From the NCBI GenBank assembly GCA_947247005.1, contig OX365953.1:2113001-2177000 (forward strand): DNA of 64,000 bases, read 5' to 3'. The notes below the pieces were generated by a model. It made no database searches, had not been told where the DNA came from, and saw only the letters and a list, made by a program, of their open reading frames with translations. The position numbers and the translations under genes were made by a program. The stretch comes from Spisula solida. Taxonomy: Eukaryota; Mollusca; Bivalvia; Venerida; Mactridae. Every line of letters begins with the position of its first letter. Within the stretch, counting starts at the first letter, position 1. This document shows positions 48,885 to 59,933 of the stretch, piece after piece.

Positions 48885-49397
48885 TAGGGGTGGGCCGATG
48901 CATCGAAATATCGATGCATTGCGATTCCGAGTGTCCCGATAGTATGGATCGATAGTAAAAGTCTCGATCCAATAACTATCGCCGATAGTTAGCTCAACAA
49001 TCGATAGTTACGATAGTTCCCGTTTTATAAATAAAGTTTATTATTATTTTAAAACAACTTCCGTTTTCGTTAAAAAACTAATTGTAAATAACCACAAGTA
49101 TCAAAACAGCCACAAATTGGCACAATGGACCAATATAGCATTAAGTTTATAAATCTATTTCTGTCGAATTCATTTTAAATCATTTCCACAAATAGTAGAT
49201 TTTTATGTTGTACACAATGTGATATCTTACACAGAGCAAATTTGCATTTACAAGTTAATATCTGGTTTTCAAATCTTGGCAATAACTATTGCAATAGTAT
49301 CGCAATAGTTTCCAGCAATACAATAGTATCGCAATAGTACTTTCAGCAATACCAATAGTATTGCAATAGTCAAAATTTGACTCAATAGTCACCCCTA
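48885..49397. mobile_element. hAT-like element nested in the Penelope arm
   Basis: 'TAGGGGTGGGCCGATG' at the left and 'GTCACCCCTA' at the right form short inverted ends. Octamers GTACTTCT (48877-48884) and GTACTTTT (49398-49405) are an 8-bp target duplication with one change. The uninterrupted left arm at 47701-47760 shows the empty site. The 513-bp interior is rich in 'ATCGATGCAT' and 'GCAATAGTATCGCAATAG' words and encodes nothing. Confidence 0.88.
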
Positions 49398-49667
49398 GTA
49401 CTTTTGTTATGACGTCATATCCTGTTTTTTGTGACGTAACGTTGTGTGACGTTTTGGCGTAATTGTTATTTCATGACGTCATTTCCTGTTTTGTGCCATT
49501 GATTACAAAATGGCTGACATTGATGCCTGTATAATGTAGACAAAAACTTGTGTTTGTTTATTTTGAGAAAGGCTCAGGCCGAAACGTTAATAAATGAAGA
49601 GTAAAATATAAGAGTGGTTCTTATAAACAATTCCCTATGGAATAAAATCAGAGTTAGAATTATTAAA

Positions 49668-49840
49668 GCCGAAAGCGTGAACTTTTAATTTATGAAGTAC
49701 TTCATGAAGTCTAAATTGTGAATTCGTAAAGCTGAAATCTTGAAATTGATGAAGTTGACATTGTCGATACATGAAGTCGAAATCGTGATACGTAACATTT
49801 AATCATGAAGTTGAAATTTCAGAACACATGATTCACGGAG
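49668..49840 (-). repeat. Degenerate GAATTCGTGAAGTTGAAA array, right half of a palindrome
   Basis: Words such as 'GTGAATTCGTAAAGCTGAAA' and 'CATGAAGTCGAAATCGTG' are the complement of the 47310-47460 array. No coding potential. Confidence 0.65.
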
Positions 49841-49999
49841 TTAAATGTACTTCTATATTCAGAACATTTGACAAAGCGCTAATTAATCATCCTATATGTT
49901 CGTTATTGTACCGTAAAAATGTTTTGATTGGGCTACGGATAAGTACGGGTATTCAAGGATATCATGTTAAATGTTCTGAGCAATCCTAGTATACGAAAG

Positions 50000-50176
50000 T
50001 TAAGGTTTGTCAGCGGTGTCACAGTTTGGTGCTGTGCAACCACTCGCAGCCTTGTATCCCCCGAAGCCAAACACCCCGGCAACAGTCCCTATTCCCACTT
50101 GTGTGCCAACAGCTAAGCCTGCTGCTCCTGCGCTTTGCAATGCCGCAAAATAACCCCCAGCTGCAACAGCAGGTCC
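50000..50176 (-). CDS. IFI27-like: Gene B exon 3 (C-terminal half)
   Basis: Acceptor CTTTCAG|GGA at 50177-50179, then 58 codons and TAA. It begins GPAVAAGGYFAALQSAGAAG, the same 'A-x-G-x-x-x-A-L-Q-S-A-G-A-A-G-L' motif as gene A, followed by a Gly/Val-rich hydrophobic stretch. It ends in a tail with two cysteines (SGCTAPNCDTADKP). An ATTAAA lies about 200 bp past the stop. Confidence 0.92.
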   Translation of the reverse strand, partial: GPAVAAGGYFAALQSAGAAGLAVGTQVGIGTVAGVFGFGGYKAASGCTAPNCDTADKP

Positions 50177-52166
50177 CTGAAAGAGACAATATGCATTCTG
50201 ATAACCTCGGTATTTATATAAATGCATTGCAATATGTATTTACGGGAGACAAACGGAAATGACCGAGTTTTTACGATTGAGATAATATGATAATCTAAAC
50301 TACCAATTTTTGTGTGGCGTAAACGCCACACAATGATATTACCACTTTTCAGCTTACGACCAATTTAACGCATTAGGCCTCGGCAAATAAATAGTTCTAT
50401 GATTTGAACAATATTACAAGCATGCAACACAGGTTACACGTATCATTGAACCTGATTTGTTTACATTACCAACATTTACTTATATTAAGACCAACAATTA
50501 TATCAGACTTTTATTTTTAGATGATATTTATAGCAAATCATTCCGCAACGGACTATATTTTTACTACCAAAGAATGTTCTCACTGGTGGCGGGAATCTAA
50601 AATAGTTCCCACGGTTTTCAATCGTATACTGTAACGTATGTTAATCACTCCGCCGCTGCACATTGCAGACGGTTACCTAATTATGTTGTATACAAACATT
50701 GATGCTATATATAGCTGGTGGGGGGGAACTGAAATAGTTCTACGTACATATCGAGCGGCCGATTAACAATGTTACCGCGGTAAGCGTTAAACGCACTAGT
50801 CAATTTCTACCCTGCTTTATATAAGACCTCATAATGTTCGTATCTATTATCCGATTTTGAATATTTAAAGCTTGTAATGAAGCAGAGATATATGTCTCTC
50901 TTTTAGACAACATTCAACACGATACCCTAATTATTAAATCCACGGCGACGAGTAAGAATCCGTTCCGCGTAAAAGTAAGTTTAAAATATCCCGTTTTATA
51001 CCAAATAAAAATTCAATCAACGGTCGAAAATCATCAATTATTAATTTAATATTCGATCGATTTTGTTCATTAAAGCTTGTTTTAAAAGCTAATACTTTAA
51101 GGTTTTATAAAATGTAAAACTTATTTTTAAAGCATTAATCGGCCGATCGATATGTGTGAGCGACGCCATGTTTACCCCTTTTACATACGTTAATATAGAG
51201 TGTCATATACATCTAATTAACATGCGTGGTCATACGGAGAATAAACAGTCACTTATCTTGACACTGGTCGAATCCTCCAAGTCGTTAAAAATGGTATTTG
51301 TAAATATCCTATCATTGATGCTCAGCATAGTTACTTAAGTAATTTGCAGGTAACTGCTGGTTCTCTTGGTGTCTTTAGCAGCACAAATGTTTGAGTAAGG
51401 GTGGGCTTATCAGAACTGTGACATAAAATTATGATACAACCTGGATTCGATATTGGATTTAGTGGCATCAGTACGCCACACATTAGTACTTTCAGTGCTT
51501 TGATTTTCATTGTTATAACACTGTAAACATAAGCCATATAGCTTTTGACCGACAAACCCGAGTTGCATATCATACATACGGCGGAAAAGAGTGCAATAAC
51601 GGCAATACTGCACATTCTACACATCCTCAGTTTTAAGCTATGATATAAATTACATACAGAACAAATACTCTGAAATCGTATTAGACTCGGACGTTTCCCT
51701 CAACTAACACGATAACATCGAGTTCCAGTTCACTATCTAAACTAATATATACATTAAGTGTATCTATGAAGCTTTCTAAATCGTTAAGGTCCCATTTGCA
51801 ACACGAAAATAAATACCCACATGCTTGAAATAGATAAATTTAACACTTTAAATGGGCACGGAATTACAAACAATACTTACACTCAGCATTCAACACTCAA
51901 TTATTGGAAATATAATTTATAATGAGCTATCATTTGTCCTAGGTTGCAAATCTTGATAAGGAAAATGTAAAAAAAAATGCAAATAGCAGGGTTTAAATTA
52001 GCATGTGTTGCATTATCTTTGTATTGTCTACTATGAGATGTAAATGTAATAATTGAATCTGAATGTTTCTGAGCCCGTGCATGTTTTCAGTATTCAAGGA
52101 TTTTGACAAAATGCATATAAAATGCTTCCAGATAAGTTAAGATATAAGTGAGTTATGTGCACTGAC
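50177..52166. other. Gene B intron 2
   Basis: AT-rich intron. It holds a single copy of the ACGGAAATGACCGAG module (50241) and, at 51575-51660, a single unit plus flank related to the 32-bp array upstream of gene A. No further exon is seen. Confidence 0.7.
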
Positions 52167-52303
52167 CTGAACAAATGCAGCGAGAGATCAAGCTGCCACG
52201 CCAGCTGATGTAAATCCAGCAGCACCCAAAACTACTGGGGCAGCAATCACGGCACCAGTTCCAGCTAAAGCGGCTGCTCCCAACGCCATTACGTTACAGC
52301 TAT
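52167..52303 (-). CDS. IFI27-like: Gene B exon 2 with premature TGA
   Basis: Acceptor TTGCAG|AT and donor GTTCAG|GTCAGT bound 137 bp, two bases plus 45 codons. It reads AAPVVLGAAGFTSAGVAA, then TGA (52188-52190), then SLAAFVQ. Gene A has AGVAAGSIAAALQ at this point, so TGA replaces a Gly codon (GGA to TGA is one change). Everything else, frame included, is conserved. Confidence 0.9.
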
Positions 52304-52422
52304 CTGCAAGTTTACCATAACAGTGTGCATGAGTGTATCAAATAATTCAGACCAACTCATTAACTGGGCCAAACCAAACAGTCGTTAGAGCAGCATGCAT
52401 CAACTCCAGTTACAATAATACG

Positions 52423-52620
52423 CTGGCTTAGAATTAGAAGGTCGTAAGCATATAATCAATATTTTGAGAAAACACCTACTACATGTGTACATGTATTTAC
52501 TTATGGAAAAATAAGCTTTTTAAACTTCAGTTTGGTCAACATGACCACTTCCGATTTTCATGAAAACAGTCTCATATTTAAAGTCTTATAAGGTTGTGAC
52601 TGCTTCTAATTCTAAGCCAG
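52423..52620. mobile_element. MITE CTGGCTTAGAATTAGAA, in gene B intron 1
   Basis: 198 bp. 'CTGGCTTAGAATTAGAA' at the left is mirrored by 'TTCTAATTCTAAGCCAG' at the right, a perfect 17-bp inverted terminus. The interior matches the copy at 46537-46787. Lies just upstream of exon 2. Confidence 0.8.
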
Positions 52621-54100
52621 TGAATTGTTTCAGCACTTCGCGTACCAACCAATTACATTTAAAGTCACATGATCTCTCTCCCAAATCTTTATTTCCCGAT
52701 CATCCAGTAAATATTATAAATACAAAGAATTAGGATGTTTTTCACAAATGACCTAAAACGGACGACAGAATGTCAGCTATATCTGTCGAAATAGTATGCC
52801 AAAAACCACATTTAGTAAAATGTATGGATGACAAAATACTAATTTTTCAACAGTTAACAATACAATACAATACAATATTTATTTTAAGTCGGATACATGT
52901 ATAACAGGAAACATTAGCTATGAATAGCTATTGTCCGACGTTTTTAACAAAGTATAAGATTAACAAACATAATTTTAAATACATATAAGCAGAAGTTAAA
53001 AACATTTAAGTAGCAAAATATAAATAACTGTTTATACATTAAAATTATTTTAAGATAGATACACATTGATTAGAGAATAAGAAGGAACCATGCATTTAAA
53101 TTAAAACAACTATTTACTTTTTAAATAAACATATCAATTTAAATTCAGAGGAAGCAAGCTTCAAGCAGTCAAGTAATAAGCATACATTTAAGAATTAAAG
53201 CATACATGCAAGCAAAAACAAACAATCAAACATAAAACGCATACAACCAGTGTATTATTAGTGAGTGTTGCTCCCCTTAGACTTTAAATTATTAGTTGGG
53301 AGTCCATCAGCACAAAAGTCGCTTATTTTTCATGGTCCATGGCATTTTTTAGTAGAAGTGTTTCAATACCATATTTGAATTGCCCAATACCAGTTGTCTA
53401 TGGTTTGTGTGGATGCCACGCGCAAAACCCTCTGTGAAGGTCACAAAAGAGGTCAAAGGTCAATTAAGTGCATATATCATGCATCAACTTAAAAGTGCAC
53501 CATATCTTGGTCAATTCTACCTGTAGGTATAATGGTCAAAATGGTATCAAAATGATGCTAATGAATTGGTCCTTCATTTGCAATGATTTTATGCAAATTA
53601 TCACATTTGCATACTCATAAATATTAATGAGGAAGACCAAATTGTACCAAAATCATGAGAGGACATAGAGCTTTCGTTAAATGTATATTTTTGGATAAAT
53701 ATAATTTAATTCCACCGATAATAACCGCCAAAGGTGGGTGGGGGTAAATTGAAACCAGAACGTAAACATCTCAATACAGTCAGAATCAACATCAAACACC
53801 CATTAAACATGTTCCTTATATCCAAATATGATTTATTTGTGGAATTTGACTTTGACTTACTCAAATATTATGCTAATTAACTCATTTGCATATTTATGAA
53901 TATTGATAATCTATTGCACATGTATGACAAAAAGCGTACAAATAAGGATCTGTATCTGAGTGATAAACAAGCAGTGTCTTCTAATAATTATACAAAATGC
54001 AATACACATGTCTCATTACACAATATATGTTTGTACATGACGTTTAAAACTGTATTATTTATTCTTATAATCATCGGCAAACCACTAGTTTCTACCGTTA
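52621..54100. other. Gene B intron 1, repeat-poor part
   Basis: AT-rich. 'ACAATACAATACAATA' next to 'TTTATTTTAAGTCGG' at 52858-52895 looks like the 3' tail of a minus-strand LINE fragment. 53590-53900 repeats 'CTCATTTGCATA' and 'AATATTAATGA' words. No exon is supported. Confidence 0.45.
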
Positions 54101-54103
54101 TTA

Positions 54104-54362
54104 TAATCCAGAGAATATGATACGACTCTCGACCTTCAATTAGCATAAGTTAACAGCTGATATATTGTCTATAATTATTAATAATCCCGCTGTATGCTTT
54201 CATAAGCGGGGAATATCACAAAGACGCTCGATGTGTAATACCAACACAAATCTAAAGAACCGATAATGCACGATTTGCTCGTGGAAATTTATATATTCAA
54301 CGCAAGTACCTTGTAATATATTCATGTATAAAGGTCAGGATCATGTCAAATTATCTGCGCTA
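54104..54362 (+). mobile_element. TA-flanked MITE family M, copy 1
   Basis: 259 bp, flanked by TA. Ends 'TAATCCAGAGAATATGATAC' and 'CATGTCAAATTATCTGCGC' + TA are imperfect inverted repeats of the family ends (TAGTCCAGAGAATTTGAC). Internal 'ACGACTCTCGACCTT', 'GACGCTCGA' and 'GCACGATTTGCTCG' are shared with copies at 61364 and 61673. Lies in gene B intron 1. Confidence 0.88.
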
Positions 54363-54403
54363 TACAAATTATACCAATTCCAATCAAAGAAAACATGTAG
54401 TGT

Positions 54404-55761
54404 CCACACCGTACAACCCGCTGTGTGTAAGGCAGTTCTGTATGTTGAAGGCAGAGACACACGCGTTTTACGCCACTAGAGTGGGGTAAGTATTTGTTAT
54501 TTTATATGTGTTTTGCGTTGCGTTTGAAAGCGATCACTTACATAAATCGTTGACGCGATGAATGAACAATAAGTATATACAATTTATGTGCCCTAAAATG
54601 CCATATTATTCGAGTAAACAGGGTTTAGGCATGCGATGTTTTCCAAAAGATCGAAACTTTCGCCTTTTACATTGAAATCTCAACTTAATTCGTGGTTTGG
54701 AACAATTCTAAAACATTGAATACAAACTTCAATCCTTCCTCAATATATCTGTCGTTTCCGTTTTGGAAAATGTACATTTTCTGTGAAGATACAGAGGTTT
54801 AAATTGAACGAGGTACAAATAAATGTTAACGAAATAGGCAGTTCTGTTTTTCGAATGATAACGACAAAGGCAGTACGTTAAATGTTAATGCTAACGCAGA
54901 GGCAGAGATAAGAGACTTATGCTAACGACTAAGGCAGAAATTCTATTGACTTGACAATGTTAGGCTGTATTCCAAAGTCCATTTCACCAAGAATCACGAG
55001 CACGACGAGTGTTTAGTGGTTATTTTCATCAAGTTGATTAACGGCATATATTATATACCTGGTGATCGCTGACGCTGGCAATTATCGGTTGTGAGTGGCA
55101 TTTTATGCCTGTTAATGACGAGTGCATGGCTTTTTGGGGCCTACGCTCTCCGGGCACTGTCTTAGAGTTTATAAACGAGTGGTTTTCGTAGTATTCTATC
55201 GATAATATAAGTACAATGTTAACAAAATGACGGTGAAATTTGCAGTTTTTGGGAGGCGCAATAAGTCATACAAGTTGCGTCAATGCCCCAGAGTGGGCCC
55301 TGCAAATGATTCGGAAGAAAAAGAAGAGTTGAATTTTATAGTCTCCTAATCATTGAAGTTATACAATGGCCGGAAATCAAAGGTTTTTGCTCTGCCGAGG
55401 AGGTTGTACTTTACATCTTATTCGTGCTGGAGCTTTAATTCTCTTAAAATGTTTTAGAATTGTTCCAAACCACGAAATAAGTTGAGAATGTAATGTCAAA
55501 GGCGAAAGTTTCGAAATTTTGGAAAACATCGCATACATAAAACCTGTTTACTCGATTAATATGGGAGTTGTGGGCACATAAATTGTATTTACTTATTGTT
55601 CATTCATCACGTCATCGATATATGTAAGTGATCACTCTCAAAAGCAACGCAAAGCACATATTAAATAACAAATACTTACCCCACTCTCGTGGCGCAAAAC
55701 GCGTGTGTCTCTGCCTTCAACATACAGAACTGCCTTACACACAGCGGGTTGTACGGTGTGG
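54404..55761. mobile_element. 1.36-kb element with about 330-bp inverted arms, in gene B intron 1
   Basis: 'CCACACCGTACAACCCGCTG' at the left is mirrored by 'CAGCGGGTTGTACGGTGTGG' at the right. The arms continue through 'GGCAGAGACACACGCGTTTT' and 'CGTGGTTTGGAACAATTC'. TGT flanks both sides, possibly a 3-bp duplication. The interior repeats 'ACGCAGAGGCAGAGATAAG'-like words and has no transposase. Confidence 0.8.
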
Positions 55762-55847
55762 TGTCGTCGGTATTTTGCTGTTACTATGCTCTCTTATAAC
55801 GTATTCACACTGATATCGGCGGAATAGTCAAGAAATCTAGACTCTAG

Positions 55848-55925
55848 GCATCATGCACCAGTCAACTGAAACCTCGCCCCCCCCCCGAACCCCGGGGAAG
55901 GGCGGGGATTTGTAAATCTGCCAAA
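55848..55925. repeat. GC-rich terminus of the 8.05-8.33 kb repeat family
   Basis: 'ATGCACCAGTCAACTGAAAC' followed by 'CCCCCCGAACCCCGGGGAAG' is the inverted counterpart of 'GGGTTCAATTGACTGGTGCAT' near 8320. The second end is not obvious, so this may be a solo end. Confidence 0.5.
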
Positions 55926-56027
55926 GGGTTTTTAGTCAATATGTTAAAATACCAAACCTGAAGTTATATTTGTAGGACAAAGGGGCGGTACAACATTATA
56001 CAATCTAATATTCAAGTTTATACTCAC

Positions 56028-56178
56028 CAAGGTTGAGTTTGGAAATGGTATCTCGAATCTTGCTGCTATATGTTGAATCACTCTTATCGCCGTTGTTCTC
56101 AATTTTCAACCTGCCATGCACTGACGTAATAAGTAATCCATAAACTATGGAAACCAATAACACTGGTTGTTTTGCCAT
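56028..56178 (-). CDS. IFI27-like: Gene B exon 1 (signal peptide)
   Basis: The start chosen is the ATG at 56178, giving MAKQPVLLVSIVYGLLITS then VHG, a classic signal peptide ending at a small residue. It matches the gene A start MAK. An in-frame ATG eight codons upstream (56202) would add polar residues before the hydrophobic core and is less likely. The exon adds a polar stretch (ENNGDKSDSTYSSK) and ends CTTG|GTGAGT, carrying one base into exon 2. Confidence 0.88.
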
Positions 56179-56287
56179 TTTTAAACCGAAATTATTGTGC
56201 ATATACCTGGCTGTGAATCAAGCTACGTTGTGTAGGCGTTTTTGTGTGTACTTCGTAATAGCTATGTATAGATTCAGTTATTTTTGG

Positions 56288-56300
56288 ATTTTCAGAAAAT
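56288..56300. promoter_or_regulatory. ATTTTCAGAAAAT palindrome upstream of gene B
   Basis: A 13-bp palindromic word 110 bp 5' of the gene B start, matching ATTTTCGGAAAAT upstream of gene A, with 'GTTAT' on the same side in both. A conserved control site for both paralogues is an inference. Confidence 0.35.
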
Positions 56301-56780
56301 ACGTTGTAACGATAAATCCCGGACTACTTCAAGACTACCACAAACAGCGATTCTCTCCCTTAAAATGATGTTGCGTTATTTAAATTATCGTGGTGAGTCA
56401 TTCTACAGTTCCAAACGTCCTGGTGCCAAATCATTCGATAAAAAAGCCTAATTACAAGTAGTAGTTTCAGGTTATTATACGTAGGACTTTTCAACTCATA
56501 CGTAGGAGATAATTAGGACTAATTAGGAGTTTCTAATCTAATTCCTACGAGAGTCATTCAAAAAATACGTAGGCACCGTTGCTTGTTTAATTATCTACCA
56601 TCCGAATTCCATCAAATTTAGTATAGCATTAGTTGAACATTATTTCATTTAGACTATATTTATATATTGATATTAATGCATTACATGTACTTGCATAAAT
56701 AACAAAACCCATGCATATATTCCATACAGAGAGTCTTATGATCTGGCATTTACTTTTTATTTTCTACACTACACATTGTT

Positions 56781-57201
56781 CAGTGTAGCAATAACACGTG
56801 ACTTTTGACTACAGTTACAAGAAGAAATTTGTAAACATTGGAAAATGAAATAGTCATAAATATTTTATTTAATTCGTCGATTTCTATAAAATATACACCA
56901 CGCTAAGGAGATAATTATTTGCTTTCCATGAAATATAAAATCTTTTTCAGAGGCTGTACCGGTTTGTCCATTACCTTGTAAACCGTGGAACGAGTAGGTT
57001 TCACAGGGTAATGGAAAAACCGGTAATACTCCTGAAAAAGATCTTATATTTTACGGAAAGCAAATGCTTTTCTCCTAAGCGTGGCGTATATTTTATAGAA
57101 ATCGATGTAGCAATAAAATACTTATAGCTATATTTGTGTTTCAATGTTCACAAATTTCTACTTGTAACTGTAGCCAAAAGTCACGTGGTATTGCTACACT
57201 G
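56781..57201. mobile_element. CAGTGTAGCAATAAC element, copy 3 (421 bp)
   Basis: Most complete short copy: 'CAGTGTAGCAATAACACGTG' and inverted 'CACGTGGTATTGCTACACTG', with arms of about 150 bp. The centre is itself inverted ('GAGGCTGTACCGGTTTGTCC' versus 'GGTAATGGAAAAACCGGTAA'). TT, rather than TA, flanks both sides. Lies about 0.6 kb upstream of the gene B start. Confidence 0.8.
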
Positions 57202-57349
57202 TTCTTGATGGACGTCTAATCACGAAAGCCTTAAATTAACGTATCCAGCGCACTCACTACTGGACCACAGTCACGACACTGTCATTCGCTCTGTGACTGA
57301 TTAGTACAATTGTCTGACCTCAGGAACAAACCTAGTTCTTTCAGAGCAA

Positions 57350-58040
57350 CCAGCGCTTTGATTTATAGATCATTATGATTTGGCCCCAGCACGCTTCCGT
57401 ACCTTTCTGCAACCGATCTCCCGAAGCCACTCAACTAGCAATCTCAGCTCAATTTGAGATTTTACTCAAATCAGAGTCCGAATTTGATATATATGAGATA
57501 AATCTCAAGTTCCAGCTCTTTAGATCATTATGATGTAATGGCCCCAGCACGCTTCCGTACCTCTCTGCAATTTATCTCTCGAAGCCACTCAACTAGCAAT
57601 CTCATCTCAATGTGAGATTTTGCTCAAATCAGAGTCCAAAATTGATAAGTTCCAGCTCTTGAAGTTTTACTGTTATAAACTCAGAATTATCTTTTCTGTT
57701 TTGCCAATTTTGAGTATGGAAATTAACCCAAAGACACCTGACAATATTTTAGATGAGATTTAGCTTAGATTGAGATGCATCGGGAGATCCAGAAAGATCT
57801 CAATCTGAGTCAAATCTCATCTTAAATATAGTCATGTGTCTTTAAGGTTATTTCTATGAAAGGCTGGACTCAAATTTGGCATCACAAAACAGAAACATCA
57901 TTCCGATTTTGTTACAGTAAAATTTTAAAAGCTTGAAAATCAGATCTTTTTAAAATTTTGACTCTGATTTGAGCAAAATCTCAATTTGAGTCGAGATTTC
58001 TATTTGAGGTGCTTCGGGAGATCGGGGTCTGATATCCTCG
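57350..58040. mobile_element. Rearranged cluster of the GGCCCCAATCTCCCGAAGC MITE
   Basis: 'CCGATCTCCCGAAGCCACTC' and 'TTATCTCTCGAAGCCACTC' occur in tandem at the left; 'GTGCTTCGGGAGATCGGGG' closes the right. 'CTCAATTTGAGATTTTACTC' words recur throughout. Two or more copies of the 14.5-kb element seem to be nested or tandemly duplicated here. Confidence 0.65.
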
Positions 58041-58559
58041 ACCTTTATGCGTTGCAATTATATTTAGGTCCAGACTTCATAGTATAGTGTTTAATAACCT
58101 AATAACACAATTGCAATTAGACCACTGCCGTCAGTAGCCAGCCAATCAACGTGGAGAAAAACTGTTTGATAAGTTATAGATAGAGAACGAAAGCGCGAGG
58201 TCGTCTTACTTGTCAAGGACAAAAAGACACCGGAGTGTGAGTTTGCTATATGGCTTGTATTCACAAGGTCTATATGACATGTCTTTTGTGCATACGATTA
58301 GCATGTCCAATACGTTTGGTTATTAACTTTATTTGCTTAAATTTATCCTCGCCACCGGCGAGGCCCCCAGAAGAGGCAAGTCACTTTAGTTTTTGGGGGA
58401 GAGTGCATGATACAGAAGATGCCCCAGTTCCAGAAGCATCCCTGGTTCTTTTACGTTCCGATGTAAAGCATCATACACGGGACCTCGCTTAATATCTCGT
58501 CCAAAGACTGTTAGTAATTTTAGTTATATTAGGTGGGAAACACTGAAAGGCATTTCTGC

Positions 58560-58645
58560 TTTTGACCGTCTGGAGTAGGGACCGAACCCACAACCTTCAG
58601 ATCAGCAGCCAGTAGCCCTTACCACTAGACCACTTGTCCACCTAT
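58560..58645 (-). repeat. tRNA-derived SINE head
   Basis: Read on the minus strand, 'GGACAAGTGGTCTAGTGGTA' carries an A-box-like core and 'GTGGGTTCGGTCCCTACTCC' a near-consensus B box, about 45 bp apart. It is part of a longer repeat ('GGTGGGAAACAC' at 58532 also at 22849). Not a functional tRNA, since no closed acceptor stem was found. Confidence 0.65.
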
Positions 58646-58769
58646 ATGTACAATACGTACAAGGTCTGTTGAATTTAAATGAAAACCCAGCACAACTCAA
58701 CCTGGTCCAATGAAATTGACTTATACAAGATGTTTGTAACAATTGAATGTCATTCATAAATTTAAATCT

Positions 58770-59932
58770 AAAAATGTTCATCGGACTTCCATTTTGAGTC
58801 ACGTGACGTAATGTTGAATACCCGATGATACAAGCCATTTTATTGGACACGCTTTGGTGGAACATGTGACGTCACAAATCATACCTTGGGCCATTAGGAA
58901 ATTCGATCGAGGGTTGATCAACAAATAATTATGCGGAAAAGTTACTAATTTAGTACTGCAGGCCTATCTACTTTATTCGTCATTGGAAGTCTATGAAACG
59001 TTCTAAATATATAGGTACCCTTTCTTTAACCATATATTCTTATTATTAACCAAAGTCCGAATAGACATGACCTCCTGTGGTAACTTCGTTCGACGCCTTA
59101 CAGCTTAATGTTTCCAACGTTGCGTGTCGCAAACTGTTTTACAAGTACCAATCGTGCGTTTGTAACGTCATGCTTTGATAACGGATTGGTTTTGATCGTG
59201 CATTAATATATACATTTGTAGTTGTATATAAATATGGTATCAATATACTAGTACATGTAGTAAAGTACAAAAAATTTAACTCGATCCTATTCTATTAGCA
59301 TAAATTAACAGATGATATATTGTCTATATGTAAGATATGAACAAATGCACTGCATCCAGCGGGGATTTCCCATCAGGTTTTTTGGATAATCTGATCGAAG
59401 AAAAAAATGACTTTGGATTTTATTTGCTCTACAACAGAGACTATAGATCTAGCCTCTGGCTGCCAGGCAGCACCACATAGAAACCCAGTCGAACAAATAC
59501 TTCGAAACGAGTGTTTTCCAATCTAAGAGACGGGTTGCTCAGATATTCCCTATAAATAGTTATTATAATGTTACACTCGTCTTTTATTTGCTATTTATCA
59601 TATGTTTGAAGTCGCGGCAGCGTAATAAAGCCATTATTTATTTTTGATAATACACTAGTGTAATAAAGTTTTGACGTGACGTCACTCAAAGTATAGGCGA
59701 CGTCGTCAAAGTTGCGCGTTTATTATAGTGAAAATAAGTAGCTATTTTATTTTTCGGCCAGAAATGGCTAACATATGATAAAAAGAACATTACATTTGTG
59801 ACTTTTCACATTGAATTTATTAAACTCGTTGAATAAAATCGATAAAATGCTCGGCAGAGCCTCACATTTTATTATTTTATTAAACTCGTTTAATAAATTC
59901 AATATGAAAAGATACTCATGTAATATTTATAG
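58770..59932 (-). mobile_element. Dispersed repeat R2, copy 2 (inverted, 3' truncated)
   Basis: Reverse complement of 10300-11490, sharing 'CTGGCTGCCAGGCAGCACCA' and 'TTTTGACGTGACGTCACTC'. It stops just after 'AATGTTCATCGGACTTCC', where 10290-11912 continues with the module shared with R1. So the 3' module is absent here. Confidence 0.8.
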
Positions 59933-59933
59933 G

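Larger units (their letters stand above)
47505..49654 (-). mobile_element. Penelope-like element fragment with inverted arms and 13-bp TSD
   Basis: 'TAGAATTATTAAA' at 47492-47504 is repeated at 49655-49667. Inside, the arms 'ACCACTCTTATATTTTACTC' ... and its complement extend inwards for about 290 bp on the left; the right arm is longer only because a hAT element has entered it. A 35-bp tail lies between the right arm and the duplication, a feature of Penelope-type elements (established). The only coding remnant is a GIY-YIG domain. The reverse transcriptase is absent, so this is a 5'-deleted copy. Confidence 0.85.
50000..56178 (-). pseudogene. IFI27-like: IFI27/ISG12-like gene B with in-frame TGA in exon 2
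   Basis: Exons 56028-56178, 52167-52303 and 50000-50176 have consensus borders and the same phases as gene A (one base carried over, then two; last border between codons). The product would be 154 residues: signal peptide, a polar 27-residue insert absent from gene A, the Ifi-6-16 core and a Cys-containing tail. A TGA at 52188-52190 replaces the core Gly, cutting the product to about 88 residues and removing the second hydrophobic half. Splice sites are intact, so the change is probably recent, polymorphic or a sequencing error. Intron 1 is 3.7 kb and intron 2 is 2.0 kb. Confidence 0.85.
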
